Positions 1 through 9,359 of a stretch of 64,000 nucleotides of DNA are shown here, one piece after another. Under the pieces are notes generated by a model. The model had not been told where the DNA came from. It did no database searches and saw only the letters and a list, made by a program, of their open reading frames with translations. Source of the stretch: Mucilaginibacter_A sp050955045 (GTDB lineage: Bacteria > Bacteroidota > Bacteroidia > Sphingobacteriales > Sphingobacteriaceae); NCBI GenBank assembly GCA_050955045.1, contig JBPBQV010000033.1, positions 62,001 through 126,000 of the forward strand. Direction: 5' to 3'. The translations under genes were made by a program, and so were the position numbers. How positions within the stretch are numbered: position 1 is the first letter of the stretch; every line of letters starts with the position of its first letter.

Positions 1-42
1 AGGTTTGTTTTGTCTGATAAAATCCTCTAATCGCTTACTCAT
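1..42 (-). CDS. N-terminus of a probable anti-sigma factor (cut by window edge)
   Basis: Only the first 14 codons are in the window; they read MSKRLEDFIRQNKP. The start codon overlaps the stop of the upstream ECF sigma gene (ATGA overlap), which implies translational coupling. A short acidic and basic N-terminus of this kind directly behind an ECF sigma gene is common for Bacteroidota anti-sigma or sigma-associated membrane proteins. The assignment rests on position and this short peptide; the rest of the protein lies outside the window. Confidence 0.5.
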   Translation of the reverse strand, partial: MSKRLEDFIRQNKP

Positions 43-596
43 TTCAAATGTCCTTTCTGTTTTAATAGCTCAATCAGCTTTCTTTTCGCCCGTAAAAATT
101 GTGTGCGTGATGAATTTACGCTGATGCCCAAAACCTGCCCAATTTCTTCATGATCATAACCTTCCAGTAAAAACAGCGAAATAATAATCCGGGAAGCTTC
201 CGGTAAAAGCAGCATAGCTTCTTTTATGCGCTCTATTTTATATTCCGTTTCGTCCTCGTCCGGTTCTTCTTCGGCCAGATGCTCCATATTGGTTTCATCC
301 AGATCCACAAATTCCGCTCTTCGTTTCCGTAGAAAACTAATGGAACGATGGATCACGATCTGCTTCATCCAGGCGCCAAAAGTGGTTTCCTGCCTGAAAT
401 CTTTTATCCGTGAAAACGCATCCAGAAAAGATTCCTGCAAAACGTCATTGGCTTCGTCCAGATCGTTCACAATGCGGAAAGCCACATTGTACATCGCTTT
501 AGAATATAGCTTGTACAGCTCATAATGAGCAGCTTTGTTGCCCTGTTTGCATCTGGCAACCAGATCGAAATGTTTATCGGTAAAAACGGCTTCCAA
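39..596 (-). CDS. ECF-type RNA polymerase sigma factor
   Basis: This 185-residue protein has the size and layout of an extracytoplasmic-function sigma-70 factor. Region 2 lies at about residues 20-95 and includes DEANDVLQESFLDAF and FGAWMKQIVIHRSISFLRKRR, the core-binding and -10 recognition helices. Region 4 lies at about 120-180, with LLPEASRIIISLFLLEGYDH and the helix-turn-helix EEIGQVLGISVNSSRTQFLRAK. An acidic linker joins them. It overlaps the following gene by 4 bp, which is probably its anti-sigma partner. The target regulon cannot be read from the sequence. Residues KEAMLLLP are encoded by a degenerate pair of the dispersed 14-bp motif (about 202-227). Confidence 0.9.
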   Translation of the reverse strand: MEAVFTDKHFDLVARCKQGNKAAHYELYKLYSKAMYNVAFRIVNDLDEANDVLQESFLDAFSRIKDFRQETTFGAWMKQIVIHRSISFLRKRRAEFVDLDETNMEHLAEEEPDEDETEYKIERIKEAMLLLPEASRIIISLFLLEGYDHEEIGQVLGISVNSSRTQFLRAKRKLIELLKQKGHLK

Positions 597-935
597 TGTA
601 TTTAGCTTTCATATCAACTGACGCAGGCTTTTTTTAAACGTTACACTTTTAGGTTAAAAAAGAAGCAAAACATAAAAACACCGAGATTGCTATTTTATAT
701 GAATAGATTTTGATCCGGTAAACGTAGATCGAAGAAACAGGAGAGTATGGCTTTTTCTTTTGTTCTTAAGCAGATAGCAAGTTTTAAATTTGTTTTTAAC
801 CTCCAGTTAAATCTTTTCCATAAATACTAAAACACTACGTTGGTAAGCCACAAATTTGAGTAAGAAATTCTTTTAACACATAAGAATATGCGATAATACT
901 TCCTGTTAGCTATTGTTATTTTTCCAGTTGTAAAA
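597..935. other. Intergenic stretch upstream of the ECF sigma gene
   Basis: This roughly 340-bp AT-rich stretch must hold the sigma-gene promoter, but I could not pick one with confidence. I see no coding sequence in it. The last few tens of bases may be further eroded transposase sequence. Confidence 0.5.
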
Positions 936-1312
936 GGAGTGGGCTAATTGCAGTGCGTAATCCAAAGTGCATTGGTGTAGGACAGGAATGGTGCAATGGA
1001 CGTGGTTGGCAAGATGAAAGAAAACCGGAGAACAATAAGTAAAATATTTGCTGATGGTGGCTATTGTGGAAAACTGATAGGGCAGATCTAGATGAAGTTT
1101 AAAATACAGATGGAAATCATCAAGCGCAATGAATTGCACAAGTTTACAATGCTGCCTAAAAGATGGGTTGTGAAAAGGACTTTTTCATGGATAGATGCCA
1201 ATAGGCGAAATTCAAAAACTATAGATGGCTCAGTGATACTGCTGTAGTCCTAGTGCATTTATCATCTATAAAAACTATGTTGAACCGTTTTAAACAGTTT
1301 CTTATAGATTAA
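936..1312 (+). pseudogene. Decayed IS5-type transposase, C-terminal part
   Basis: Reading one frame from 936 gives transposase-like peptides: DRNGAMDVVGKMKENRR, IFADGGYCGKLIGQI, then MEIIKRNELHKF and LPKRWVVKRTFSWIDANRR, which match the C-terminal catalytic region of IS5-family DDE transposases. The frame is broken by stops at 945, 978 and 1089. A frameshift near 1222 leads into a second frame ending in AVVLVHLSSIKTMLNRF and a stop at 1310-1312. The N-terminal half is absent. It is therefore a dead insertion-sequence remnant. A small ORF on the other strand (906-1139) is its shadow. Confidence 0.75.
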
Positions 1313-1355
1313 CCCTAAATATTCATACAGGTAACTATAGGATGAAGAAAAGCTA

Positions 1356-1393
1356 ATTTGTCAACCTGTAAATAAATTAACAAGTTGACAAAT
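1356..1393. terminator. Inverted repeat after the alcohol dehydrogenase gene
   Basis: ATTTGTCAAC at 1356-1365 is matched perfectly by GTTGACAAAT at 1384-1393, with 18 bases between. It sits 36 bp past the dehydrogenase stop and 44 bp from the transposase remnant. It could be a weak terminator or a leftover of an insertion-sequence end. Confidence 0.35.
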
Positions 1394-1428
1394 AGGTATA
1401 GTTGTATTCTTTGAAGTTAATTACCCGT

Positions 1429-2472
1429 TTACAAGGTAGCCATATCGATTACAAAGCGGTAACGCACATCGCCTTTAACCATCCGGTCATAAGCAGTCCC
1501 GATATCTTTTATGTCGATCATTTCTATTTCAGAAACAATATCGTGCTCGGCGCAGTAATCTAGCATTTCCTGGGTTTCGGCAATACCACCTATACCTGAA
1601 CCGGCTACACTTTTCCGGCCTCCAAGCAAACTGAAAGCTGCGATTTCTGCTGGCTTCGGCGGAACACCAACACAAATAAGTGTACCGTTAGTTCTAAGTA
1701 AGGACAAGTACATATTGAAATCATGTTCCGCAGAAACGGTGTCCAGGATAAAATCAAATGTTCCCATCGCCGCTTTTACTTGCGCTTCATCCGTAGTTAC
1801 TACAAAATGATGTGCGCCGAGTTTCATTGCGTCTTCCTCTTTTTTAGGAGAGGTACTTAGCACGGTTACCTCAGCGCCGAAAGAGACGCCAAACTTAACG
1901 GCCATGTGACCAAGGCCGCCAAGGCCAAGTACAGCCAGTTTATGGCCTTTGCCTACTTTCCAGTACCTTAGCGGAGAATAAGTTGTAATACCGGCACATA
2001 AAAGAGGTGCCACGGCAGCAAGATTAAGTTTATCAGAAATGTGCAACACAAATTCTTCCCGTACAACAATCGTATTAGAATAGCCACCATAAGTAGGGGT
2101 TTTACCGTCCCGCTCTAAGGCGTTATAAGTTCCTGTGCTGCCTTCCAAACAGTATTGTTCCAGATCCTGCTTGCAGTTTTCGCAAACCTGGCAGGAATCA
2201 ACCATACAACCAGTTCCGGCTAAATCTCCAACTTTAAAATTCTTTACTTCCTCGCCTACTTTAATCACACGGCCAACAATTTCGTGTCCTGGCACCATCG
2301 GGAATATGCCAGGGAACCAGTCGTTTTTGATCTGGTGCAGGTCGGAATGACAAACGCCACAAAACAGAATATCAAATTGTACATCACGAGGACCCACCTC
2401 ACGTCTTTCAAATGTCCATGGTGCTAAAGGTGTATTTTCATCTTGGGCAGCATATGCTTTAGTTTCAATCAT
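1429..2472 (-). CDS. Zinc-dependent NAD(P) alcohol dehydrogenase (YahK/cinnamyl-alcohol type)
   Basis: This 347-residue medium-chain dehydrogenase likely interconverts alcohols and aldehydes in the cytoplasm. Catalytic-zinc ligands are C41 (GVCHSDLH), H63-E64 (PGHEIVG) and C159. Structural-zinc cysteines are C94, C97, C100 and C108. The Rossmann motif GLGGLG is at 183-188 and is followed by HMAVKFG. This pattern and length fit the YahK/CAD group, typically NADPH-dependent aldehyde reductases; the exact substrate is unknown. It stands alone between two decayed genes. The first 20 bp of upstream sequence show no Shine-Dalgarno site, as is usual for this phylum. Confidence 0.9.
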   Translation of the reverse strand: MIETKAYAAQDENTPLAPWTFERREVGPRDVQFDILFCGVCHSDLHQIKNDWFPGIFPMVPGHEIVGRVIKVGEEVKNFKVGDLAGTGCMVDSCQVCENCKQDLEQYCLEGSTGTYNALERDGKTPTYGGYSNTIVVREEFVLHISDKLNLAAVAPLLCAGITTYSPLRYWKVGKGHKLAVLGLGGLGHMAVKFGVSFGAEVTVLSTSPKKEEDAMKLGAHHFVVTTDEAQVKAAMGTFDFILDTVSAEHDFNMYLSLLRTNGTLICVGVPPKPAEIAAFSLLGGRKSVAGSGIGGIAETQEMLDYCAEHDIVSEIEMIDIKDIGTAYDRMVKGDVRYRFVIDMATL

Positions 2473-2603
2473 TGTATTATGGTTTTTATAATTATGAATT
2501 GTTGTAGTTATAAAGGCTAATGTTTCTTAGTTGTTTTAAATAGATAAGAAAGGAGGGACTGAAGTTTTGATTTACTATTTTGAATCTATATACAATCCCT
2601 ATT

Positions 2604-2830
2604 TTACTGGCTATTTAAGCTGTACTTCAACCATACCCGTCGTTTTTCAACTACTTTATCTGTGTTAATTTTAGAAGTGTGCAGACCCTTTGGAGAGATA
2701 GTCACTAACTTCAAAATTCGTCGGTAATTTAGGCGTGCCATCAGCAATAGGCAGCAGCAGTAAACTCAGCTCATCAATCAGTCCGCATTTAGTAAAGATC
2801 TGTTTAGATAGCGTCCGCCAACTGCCCAGT
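2604..2830 (-). pseudogene. Remnant of a RibD-C/dihydrofolate-reductase-like gene
   Basis: Within a 770-bp gap, the minus strand reads CGLIDELSLLLLPIADGTP followed by KLPTNFEVSDYLSKG, which matches the C-terminal part of RibD_C-domain reductases (the family often annotated as dihydrofolate reductase). One frameshift later a second frame gives LHTSKINTDKVVEKRRVWLKY and a stop at 2604-2606, again family-like. No start codon or N-terminal part remains. It is a decayed gene, not the housekeeping folA, which is intact at 44408-44890. Confidence 0.6.
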
Positions 2831-3239
2831 CTAGATTAACAGCTAATCTGTTTAAAAAATAAGAGCGGGTTTTGTTGTTTTTTCGCTGTAATGGGCAATA
2901 GCGGCTGAGTTGGCGGTCTGAAAGATTCATTACAAATACTTAAGTTAATTATTAAAACTGGATTCACTTATCTAAGACCTGATTTGGCTATAATTTTTAT
3001 CCGTGTTTTTCTATTTATAATTCCTTGTATTTAGTTAACAATTTGAACCACTTGAAATGCACTTGCGTGATTTGTGTAGTAGGCAAAATTGGTGTTATAT
3101 AATGTATTGATTATTTGTGTGATAATAAAATGGTTGATTTTCCTTCTTCACCGCAGAAAAAATATTAAAAACTACTAGAAGCCTGTAAATTTGTAATTTA
3201 CAAGCTTTTATATTGTAGAGCAAAAACCAAATGCTGCAA
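2831..3239. other. Intergenic stretch with no recognised gene
   Basis: This AT-rich stretch may contain more decayed coding sequence of the neighbouring reductase remnant. The minus strand shows short open pieces, but none gives a recognisable family. A 64-residue ORF at 3095-3289 overlaps the next gene and looks spurious. Confidence 0.5.
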
Positions 3240-4079
3240 CTACAAATTTTTGCCGCTAAAAAAAGCATCCAAATAACAGGCAACACCATTTTCTACATTC
3301 GATTTTGTAACTGCATAAGCAATTTCTTTAATTGCAGGCACACCGTTGGCCACTGCTACACCAAACTTTACATTGCTTATCAACTCCAAATCATTGTAGC
3401 CATCACCAAAAGCCATTGCTTCTTCCAACGTAATTTCGGCATATTTGGGAAAGTTTTTCAGAAGTGTAATCAAACCTTCGCTTTTATTGGTTGGAGGCGT
3501 TATTTCCAAATAAATATCTTTTGATCTCCAGACAGCTACCGCTGCATGATTACTCAAGCTTTGCTCCATTATGTCGATAAGATCCGGATTTCCCATCAGC
3601 ATAATTTTGTGGGCACCTTTTGCTATAAAATTATTCAATTGTTCTGCAGAGAGATCGCTTAATAAACCATCAGGCTCTACTTGTGTATTGTTGATTTCTC
3701 TTTGGGCATAAAAATCAATCTCGGAAGCAAGCCAGGTATTATTATAAAAAATACTGATGTGAACGTTGTGCAAATGCGCCAAATCTATCACATCAGATAC
3801 AATGTTTGCCGGAATAGTAATTGAAGAAATTACTTTTTCAGCATCAAAAACCACTCCTGACGATAAAACTAAAGCACCGTTGTAGCAAATGAGCGGCATG
3901 TGTGCAATACTTAAAGTTTTTTGAATATGCCACAGCGCTTTTGGCATTCTGGAAGAAGCCAGTATAATCTGAATACTTTTATCCAGCTGTTCCACTACTT
4001 CAATGGTGTAATTATCAACTTCTCTTTGCTTGTTCAACAGTGTTCCGTCCACATCTGTACAAATCAGTTTTACCATCAT
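3240..4079 (-). CDS. Cof-type HAD-IIB hydrolase (sugar or cofactor phosphatase)
   Basis: This 279-residue protein is a haloacid-dehalogenase phosphatase of subfamily IIB. Motif I is DVDGTLL, with nucleophile D9 and acid/base D11; motif III lysine is K199; motif IV is GDGYND with D226 and D230, which bind magnesium. The region between about 85 and 190 is the IIB cap domain. Members dephosphorylate sugar phosphates, flavin or pyridoxal phosphates; the substrate cannot be told here. The start is a double ATG (MMVK), so the second codon is an equally good start. Confidence 0.88.
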   Translation of the reverse strand: MMVKLICTDVDGTLLNKQREVDNYTIEVVEQLDKSIQIILASSRMPKALWHIQKTLSIAHMPLICYNGALVLSSGVVFDAEKVISSITIPANIVSDVIDLAHLHNVHISIFYNNTWLASEIDFYAQREINNTQVEPDGLLSDLSAEQLNNFIAKGAHKIMLMGNPDLIDIMEQSLSNHAAVAVWRSKDIYLEITPPTNKSEGLITLLKNFPKYAEITLEEAMAFGDGYNDLELISNVKFGVAVANGVPAIKEIAYAVTKSNVENGVACYLDAFFSGKNL

Positions 4080-4109
4080 TTAAATTGAAATTTTTTGTTG
4101 AGAGAAATG

Positions 4110-4123
4110 ATACTTCTTTTAGC
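4110..4123 (-). repeat. Dispersed 14-bp motif
   Basis: Copy of GRTAAAAGAAGYAY on the minus strand, one mismatch (C for R), 31 bp upstream of the HAD hydrolase start. Confidence 0.7.
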
Positions 4124-4189
4124 AGGCAAAAATTTGGATTGGCAGTAAGCAACACCAATCAAAAATAAAACAACCACCATTTTTTAGGT

Positions 4190-4203
4190 GATAAAAGAAG
4201 CAT
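4190..4203 (+). repeat. Dispersed 14-bp motif
   Basis: Exact copy GATAAAAGAAGCAT, preceded by TTTTTTAGGT. It lies in the gap between the histidine kinase stop and the HAD hydrolase start. Confidence 0.8.
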
Positions 4204-4307
4204 AAAAACAGGATTGATAAAAATTAAAAGGCTTTTAAAGCTGGTTGTTAAATTACCGATTGTAAATTGACTGGTTACAAACAACGCCGGAAATTTCAGC
4301 AGAAAAA

Positions 4308-5987
4308 TTAAACCTCAACTTGGCCTAAAGGCAAATTAAAGCAAAAAGTGCTGCCATATTTGGATTCGCTTTCTACATATATTTCGCCATTATGGTGCTT
4401 TATAATTTCAGAACACAAATACAAACCGATGCCAAAGCCCGAAATAGTTTTAGTTTGATTGTTTTCTACCCGATAATACCGTTCAAATATGCGGTTTTTA
4501 TCCTGAATCGGGACGCCTACGCCTTCGTCTTTTACCCTTACTTGTGCTTTGCCGTTAATGTTTTCGCAGCTGATATCAATATACTTTCCTTGAACTGAGT
4601 ATTTGATAGCGTTGCTGATCAGATTATTAATTACCTGACCGATTTTTTCTTCATCTGCATAAACAAGCAGTGGTTTGCAAGGCTGGAAATAAATGGTATG
4701 GCTTTTTGTGGTTAAGCTAATTTCTTCTACTCTATCCTGAACTAGGTTTACCAGATCAAAATTTGTTTTGTCTAAATGAATTTTACCCGATTCTAATTGC
4801 GAAATATGCAAAAAACTGTTGATCAGAGTGGTCATTTTTTTTACCTGAACGTTTACTTTATTTAAAGCAACAGTCGTAAACGGATCTTCCGCTTTCTTCG
4901 CTTTTGCAGCCAGCATCTGCACATAAGCTTTAAGCGAAGTTAATGGTGTTTTAAGTTCATGGCTCACGATGGCAATAAAACCGTTTTTGCGAATATCTTC
5001 CATTCTACGCTCGGTAATATCCATCAAAGTACCCGAAAAATGAGCTTGTTTTTCAGCCTCTGCCTGGTACAGCTTCCCGGTTGCTTTCAACCAGCACAAT
5101 TTCCCATTATGAAAACCGATAACCGGGTATTCCATATCATAACTTTCGCCCTGCTGGATAGCCGTTTCTATGGTATTTACTACCTGATCTCTATACTCAT
5201 CTGTAATTTGCCTGATAACTGCTTCATAAGATATTACCTCGGTAGGATAGAAGCCAAACAGTTCTTTTGTTCTTGTACATGGTACAAATTCTTTTGTTTC
5301 TACATTGATAAACCAAGTGCCCAGTTTTGCTGAGGCAATTGCTGATTGCATCATACCTTCACTTTTGGCAAGCGCTTTTGTCCGGCTGGCAATTCTTTCT
5401 TCTAATTCAAAATTTAGTAAAGCCAGATTATACTGCGATTGCTGTAGCTCTTCATTAATAGCGTGCAATTCTTCGTTGGCAGAAGCCAGTTCTTCATTTA
5501 ATAATTGTTCCCGCGCTAAACTTTCTTCCAGCAGCGTAGCCCTTTCATGTGCCTGTTTGTGTAATATCTGTTCTGTAATATTGGTTGTTGTATTGATAAT
5601 ATAAGCTACATTTCCTTCAGAGTCTAATATTGGTTCGTTCAGGTTAGACCAATATTGTGTTTCCATTCTACCTTTATCAGGTACAAAAATTTCATATTTA
5701 AAAGTAGGCAGCTCATGAGGCATTTTTGTATCGATTACCTTTTGAAACGAACTGAAAACACTGAACTTTTCATTTGGATCAGCTGCACTGCCCGGAAAAA
5801 CTTCAAACAAGTTTTTGCCCAACACCTCATTGCGCTGTTTGTGGGTAAGTGCCAAATATTTATTGCTTACAGCCAGCACGTTAAAGTTTGGCAAATCTGC
5901 CTTCATCAGCAATGATTGATCAGACTTTTCAAAAAAAGCACGAAACTGCTCTTTGCTATAAAACCAATCATTATTTTCAATACTCAC
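4308..5987 (-). CDS. Cytoplasmic PAS-domain sensor histidine kinase
   Basis: This 559-residue protein has no membrane segment, so it should sense a cytoplasmic signal. An N-terminal PAS domain (about 10-140, ending NTTTNITEQ) is followed by a Glu-rich coiled coil (about 145-205), a second PAS/PAC unit (about 212-330, ending GTLMDITERR), the HisKA phospho-acceptor helix with H343 in VSHELKTPLT, and a HATPase domain with NNLISNAIKYS, VKDEGVGVP and GFGIGLYLC. No receiver domain is fused and no response regulator is adjacent, so its partner is encoded elsewhere. The stimulus is unknown. Confidence 0.92.
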   Translation of the reverse strand: MSIENNDWFYSKEQFRAFFEKSDQSLLMKADLPNFNVLAVSNKYLALTHKQRNEVLGKNLFEVFPGSAADPNEKFSVFSSFQKVIDTKMPHELPTFKYEIFVPDKGRMETQYWSNLNEPILDSEGNVAYIINTTTNITEQILHKQAHERATLLEESLAREQLLNEELASANEELHAINEELQQSQYNLALLNFELEERIASRTKALAKSEGMMQSAIASAKLGTWFINVETKEFVPCTRTKELFGFYPTEVISYEAVIRQITDEYRDQVVNTIETAIQQGESYDMEYPVIGFHNGKLCWLKATGKLYQAEAEKQAHFSGTLMDITERRMEDIRKNGFIAIVSHELKTPLTSLKAYVQMLAAKAKKAEDPFTTVALNKVNVQVKKMTTLINSFLHISQLESGKIHLDKTNFDLVNLVQDRVEEISLTTKSHTIYFQPCKPLLVYADEEKIGQVINNLISNAIKYSVQGKYIDISCENINGKAQVRVKDEGVGVPIQDKNRIFERYYRVENNQTKTISGFGIGLYLCSEIIKHHNGEIYVESESKYGSTFCFNLPLGQVEV

Positions 5988-6087
5988 TCAAATAATCTAT
6001 TAGAAAGTAAAAAAACCTGAAGTTTCATTTACGGATTTAGGTAAAATTAAGTTTGAAATTATGCTAAAGAATCTCTTGGCAATATTA

Positions 6088-6138
6088 ATGCTTCTTTTAT
6101 CAATGTAAAACAATTTTTTAGGCTGATAAAAGAAGTAT
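6088..6138. repeat. Inverted pair of the dispersed 14-bp motif
   Basis: ATGCTTCTTTTATC at 6088-6101 faces GATAAAAGAAGTAT at 6125-6138, with 23 bases between that include the T-run and AGG of the second copy. It sits in the 332-bp divergent gap between the histidine kinase and the S9 peptidase, far from a transcript end for either gene, so a terminator role is unlikely here. The rest of the gap shows nothing I can name except the promoters it must contain. Confidence 0.75.
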
Positions 6139-6319
6139 CGAAAAACACTATTGAAATTTACCTTTGAAAATCTGGAGCATAAACAAGCGTTTTTGTATTG
6201 TACTACTTCATTTTTACAGTTATTTTCCTCTTCATCAAAAGAGTTACATAAAAACTCCTGAATTTGCTATACTTTAGGTTTTTCATCTTTTAAAAACAAG
6301 TTATACAGCTTATCCAATA

Positions 6320-8641
6320 ATGAATAAATTTTTATTAGCAGCTCTGCCTTTTACGCTAGCATTAACTGCATACGGCCAGCAGCGCAATGCTTTAACCGAA
6401 AAAGATTACGAACGGGCAGAGCGTTTAATGAGTTATAATACCGAACCATTTGTTGACCATGGCAGCGTGCGCCCAAACTGGCTGCCGGATAATCGTTTCT
6501 GGTATCGTACGTTAACATCGCAAGGCAGTGAATTTATACTGGTTGATCCGGTTAAAAAAACACGTCAAACTGCTTTTAACCAGCAAAAACTGGCGGCTGC
6601 ACTTTCGGTTGCTACAGGCAAACAGTATCAGGCCAATAGGCTTCCGTTTACTGGGTTTTCATTTTCTCCCAACGGAAAATCTATTGTTTTTCAAGCCAAC
6701 ACACAGCAGTGGAGTTATGATTTGCAGAGCGATAAAGTTACCGCAGATACTTCTTCTGGCAGCAAAACAGGCAGGAGCCAGGGCCGGCGGCAGTTTGCGG
6801 ATGATGAGGTATTTTCTCCGGATGGAAAAAAAGCTGCTTTTATCAAGGATTTTAATTTGTGGATGCGCGATGTTCAAACCAACAAGCAAACCCAGTTAAC
6901 TACCGATGGTATCAAAAATTTTGGTTATGCTACAGATAATGCCGGCTGGACAAGCAGCGATGCGCCGATTTTACTATGGTCGCCTGATTCTAAAAAGATT
7001 GCGACCAACAAACAAGATGAGCGCAACGTAAGCGATATGTACCTCGTTACTACAAACGTGGGCAAACCAACGCTTAAAGCCTGGAAATATCCGTTGCCCG
7101 GCGATAAAGAAATTGCCACCATTCAACGGGTGATTATTAACGTAGATGTTCCTAAAGTGATTGTGCTGCAAATTCCGCCCGATGCGCACAGATCTACTTT
7201 TAGCGATGATATTTCGATGGAAGATGTAAACTGGACAGAAGACGGTTCTCAGTTGGCTTTTATTTCTACCTCACGGGATCATAAACAGGAAAAAGTACGC
7301 ATTGCTGATGCCGCAACCGGAGCCGTGCGGGAAGTTTTTGGGGAAACAGCGGCCACGCAATACGAATCAGGCTGGGGAAGTGCCAACTGGCAGTATCTGC
7401 AAAAATCAAACGAGATTCTGTGGTTTTCGGAGCGTGATAACTGGGGCCATTTATATCTGTATAATTCTTTAACCGGAAAATTAAAAAACCAGATAACCAA
7501 AGGCGATTGGGTAGTAACCAAAATAGTTAAAGTAGATGAGAAAAACCGCGTAATCTATTTTAATGCAGGTGGCCGCGAGTCGGAAAATCCATATTTCAGT
7601 CAGCTTTGTAAAATAAGTTTTGATGGAAAAAATCTAACAGTACTTACACCAGAAAGCGGAAACCACCAGGTTTCGTTATCGCCCGATGGCAAATATTTTT
7701 TGGATAGTTATTCCAAACCTAATGTTCCTTCGGTTACTGTTTTGCGTGATTTGAATGGAAAACTGCTGGTTAATTTAGAAAAAACTGATGTTTCCAGATT
7801 GGCCGCTACTGGCTGGCACGCACCAACTCCAATCACTATAAAAGCCCACGATGGAACTACTAATTTGTATGGTTTAATGTTTACGCCAACCAATTTAGAT
7901 GCACAAAAGAAGTATCCGGTGGTAGATTATATTTATCCCGGCCCGCAGGGTGGCAGTGTTGGTAGCTGGTCTTTTTCCTCTTCCAGGGGCGATCATCAGT
8001 CGCTGGCAGAATTGGGTTTTGTGGTAGTTTTGATAGAAGGCACCAGCAACCCGTTGCGCTCCAAAAGTTTCCACGATATGAGTTATGGCAACATGTCAGA
8101 AAACACACTGCCTGATCAGGTTACAGGTATTCGGCAGCTGGCCAAAAAGTATTCATATATCGATACAAATCGCGTAGGCATCTGGGGCCATTCGGGCGGC
8201 GGTTTTGCAACTGCAACAGCCATGTTTCGCTATCCTGATTTTTTTAAAGTAGGTATTTCAGAATCAGGAAATCATGATAACCGTAATTACGAAGACGATT
8301 GGGGCGAACGTTATGATGGTTTGGCAGCAAATTCTGATTATGCGGCACATGCCAACCAGTTGTATGCCAAAAACCTGAAAGGCAAACTGATGCTTGCTCA
8401 TGGTTTGATGGATAACAACGTACCGCCGCAAAACACGTTGCTGGTTGCAGAGGCTTTAGAAAAAGCTAATAAAGATTTTGATCTGGTGATCTTTCCAAAC
8501 AGTGCACATGGTTACGGCCCTTATTCTTCATACATGATGCGCCGCCGCTGGGATTATTTTGTAAAGAATTTATTAGGTGCAGAACCACCAAAAGAATACC
8601 AATTAAAACCAAAACCTGATCCGCGTAATGTAGTGCAGTAG
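6320..8641 (+). CDS. Secreted S9-family prolyl oligopeptidase (dipeptidyl peptidase IV-like)
   Basis: This 773-residue exported peptidase starts with a signal peptide (MNKFLLAALPFTLALTAYGQ). A WD-type beta-propeller (about 80-480, with repeats such as FSFSPNGKSI and WSPDSKKIA) precedes an alpha/beta hydrolase domain. The catalytic triad is S625 (GHSGGG), D698 (GLMDNNV) and H730 (NSAHGYG). Arrangement and size fit the DPP-IV branch of family S9, which removes dipeptides after proline or alanine, here probably in the periplasm. It is a single gene ended by a strong hairpin. Confidence 0.92.
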   Translation: MNKFLLAALPFTLALTAYGQQRNALTEKDYERAERLMSYNTEPFVDHGSVRPNWLPDNRFWYRTLTSQGSEFILVDPVKKTRQTAFNQQKLAAALSVATGKQYQANRLPFTGFSFSPNGKSIVFQANTQQWSYDLQSDKVTADTSSGSKTGRSQGRRQFADDEVFSPDGKKAAFIKDFNLWMRDVQTNKQTQLTTDGIKNFGYATDNAGWTSSDAPILLWSPDSKKIATNKQDERNVSDMYLVTTNVGKPTLKAWKYPLPGDKEIATIQRVIINVDVPKVIVLQIPPDAHRSTFSDDISMEDVNWTEDGSQLAFISTSRDHKQEKVRIADAATGAVREVFGETAATQYESGWGSANWQYLQKSNEILWFSERDNWGHLYLYNSLTGKLKNQITKGDWVVTKIVKVDEKNRVIYFNAGGRESENPYFSQLCKISFDGKNLTVLTPESGNHQVSLSPDGKYFLDSYSKPNVPSVTVLRDLNGKLLVNLEKTDVSRLAATGWHAPTPITIKAHDGTTNLYGLMFTPTNLDAQKKYPVVDYIYPGPQGGSVGSWSFSSSRGDHQSLAELGFVVVLIEGTSNPLRSKSFHDMSYGNMSENTLPDQVTGIRQLAKKYSYIDTNRVGIWGHSGGGFATATAMFRYPDFFKVGISESGNHDNRNYEDDWGERYDGLAANSDYAAHANQLYAKNLKGKLMLAHGLMDNNVPPQNTLLVAEALEKANKDFDLVIFPNSAHGYGPYSSYMMRRRWDYFVKNLLGAEPPKEYQLKPKPDPRNVVQ

Positions 8642-8672
8642 AACCAGAAAAACTATATTTTAATACATATAA

Positions 8673-8708
8673 AAAAAGAGGCAATCCTGTTTAGGAAAGC
8701 CTCTTTTA
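8673..8708. terminator. Bidirectional terminator between convergent genes
   Basis: AAAAAGAGGC and GCCTCTTTT pair across a short loop. The arms give A-runs and T-runs on both sides, so it can end both the S9 peptidase and the DUF983 gene transcripts. Confidence 0.85.
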
Positions 8709-8751
8709 CTTTTTAAAGGATCATTGGTTTTGAAGAAGTTTTTTCAACTTG

Positions 8752-9171
8752 TTACTTCTCAACTGCTGCATGATAAGTAGGCAACGGCTTAATATCCGGA
8801 TAATATTTAACCCGTTTAGGTGTTAACCAATACAAAAGCATCACTCTGGAAAAACGAAAGTTAAAAGGAGATAAAATAACCGAAACGCCTAGAATGGTAA
8901 AAATATAAAACCATGCCGACTGGATTTTGCCGGTAAGCACATAAATAGCTACAACCACTGATACCATTTCGGCTACGTTTAAAGCATAACTGGCAAACAT
9001 GGCCACATAAAAATAGCCGGGTTCCTGCTCAAACACAAAGCCGCAATACGGACATTTATCGTACATTTTTTGTACATGAAAACCATACATGCTGTGTGCA
9101 AACATATTGCCTTGGCGGCAGCGTGGGCATTTGGCATGGATCATGGCGTAAGATTTGGAAACTTTTTCCAT
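8752..9171 (-). CDS. DUF983 family membrane protein
   Basis: This 139-residue protein has an N-terminal zinc-ribbon-like part with two CxxC pairs (CPRC and CPYC) and the family signature FEQEPGYFYVAMFASYALNV. Two membrane helices follow (about 65-85 and 90-110). DUF983 proteins are widespread in Bacteroidota and alphaproteobacteria; their function is not established. It converges on the S9 peptidase and is divergent from the ModE-type regulator. Confidence 0.85.
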   Translation of the reverse strand: MEKVSKSYAMIHAKCPRCRQGNMFAHSMYGFHVQKMYDKCPYCGFVFEQEPGYFYVAMFASYALNVAEMVSVVVAIYVLTGKIQSAWFYIFTILGVSVILSPFNFRFSRVMLLYWLTPKRVKYYPDIKPLPTYHAAVEK

Positions 9172-9359
9172 CAGGTTTTATTTTTTTGTCTGAATTAAAG
9201 TAAGCGTTTTTATACTACGATAGTTCTCAAATTCAGAAAATGAAACAATATGTGCGTGATAAATTATTTTACAAATATATCTCATCTTTGCTGGCTGGTT
9301 AAATATTTTTTGTTACCCGCACAAATTACATACTGTTTTTAACAGACAAATTTTGGAGG

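Noticed and set aside
906..1139. 77-residue ORF on the minus strand
   Set aside because: It is the antisense of the decayed transposase; the plus strand holds the recognisable peptide pieces.
3095..3289. 64-residue ORF overlapping the HAD hydrolase end
   Set aside because: No family-like sequence, atypical composition, and it overlaps a well-supported gene.
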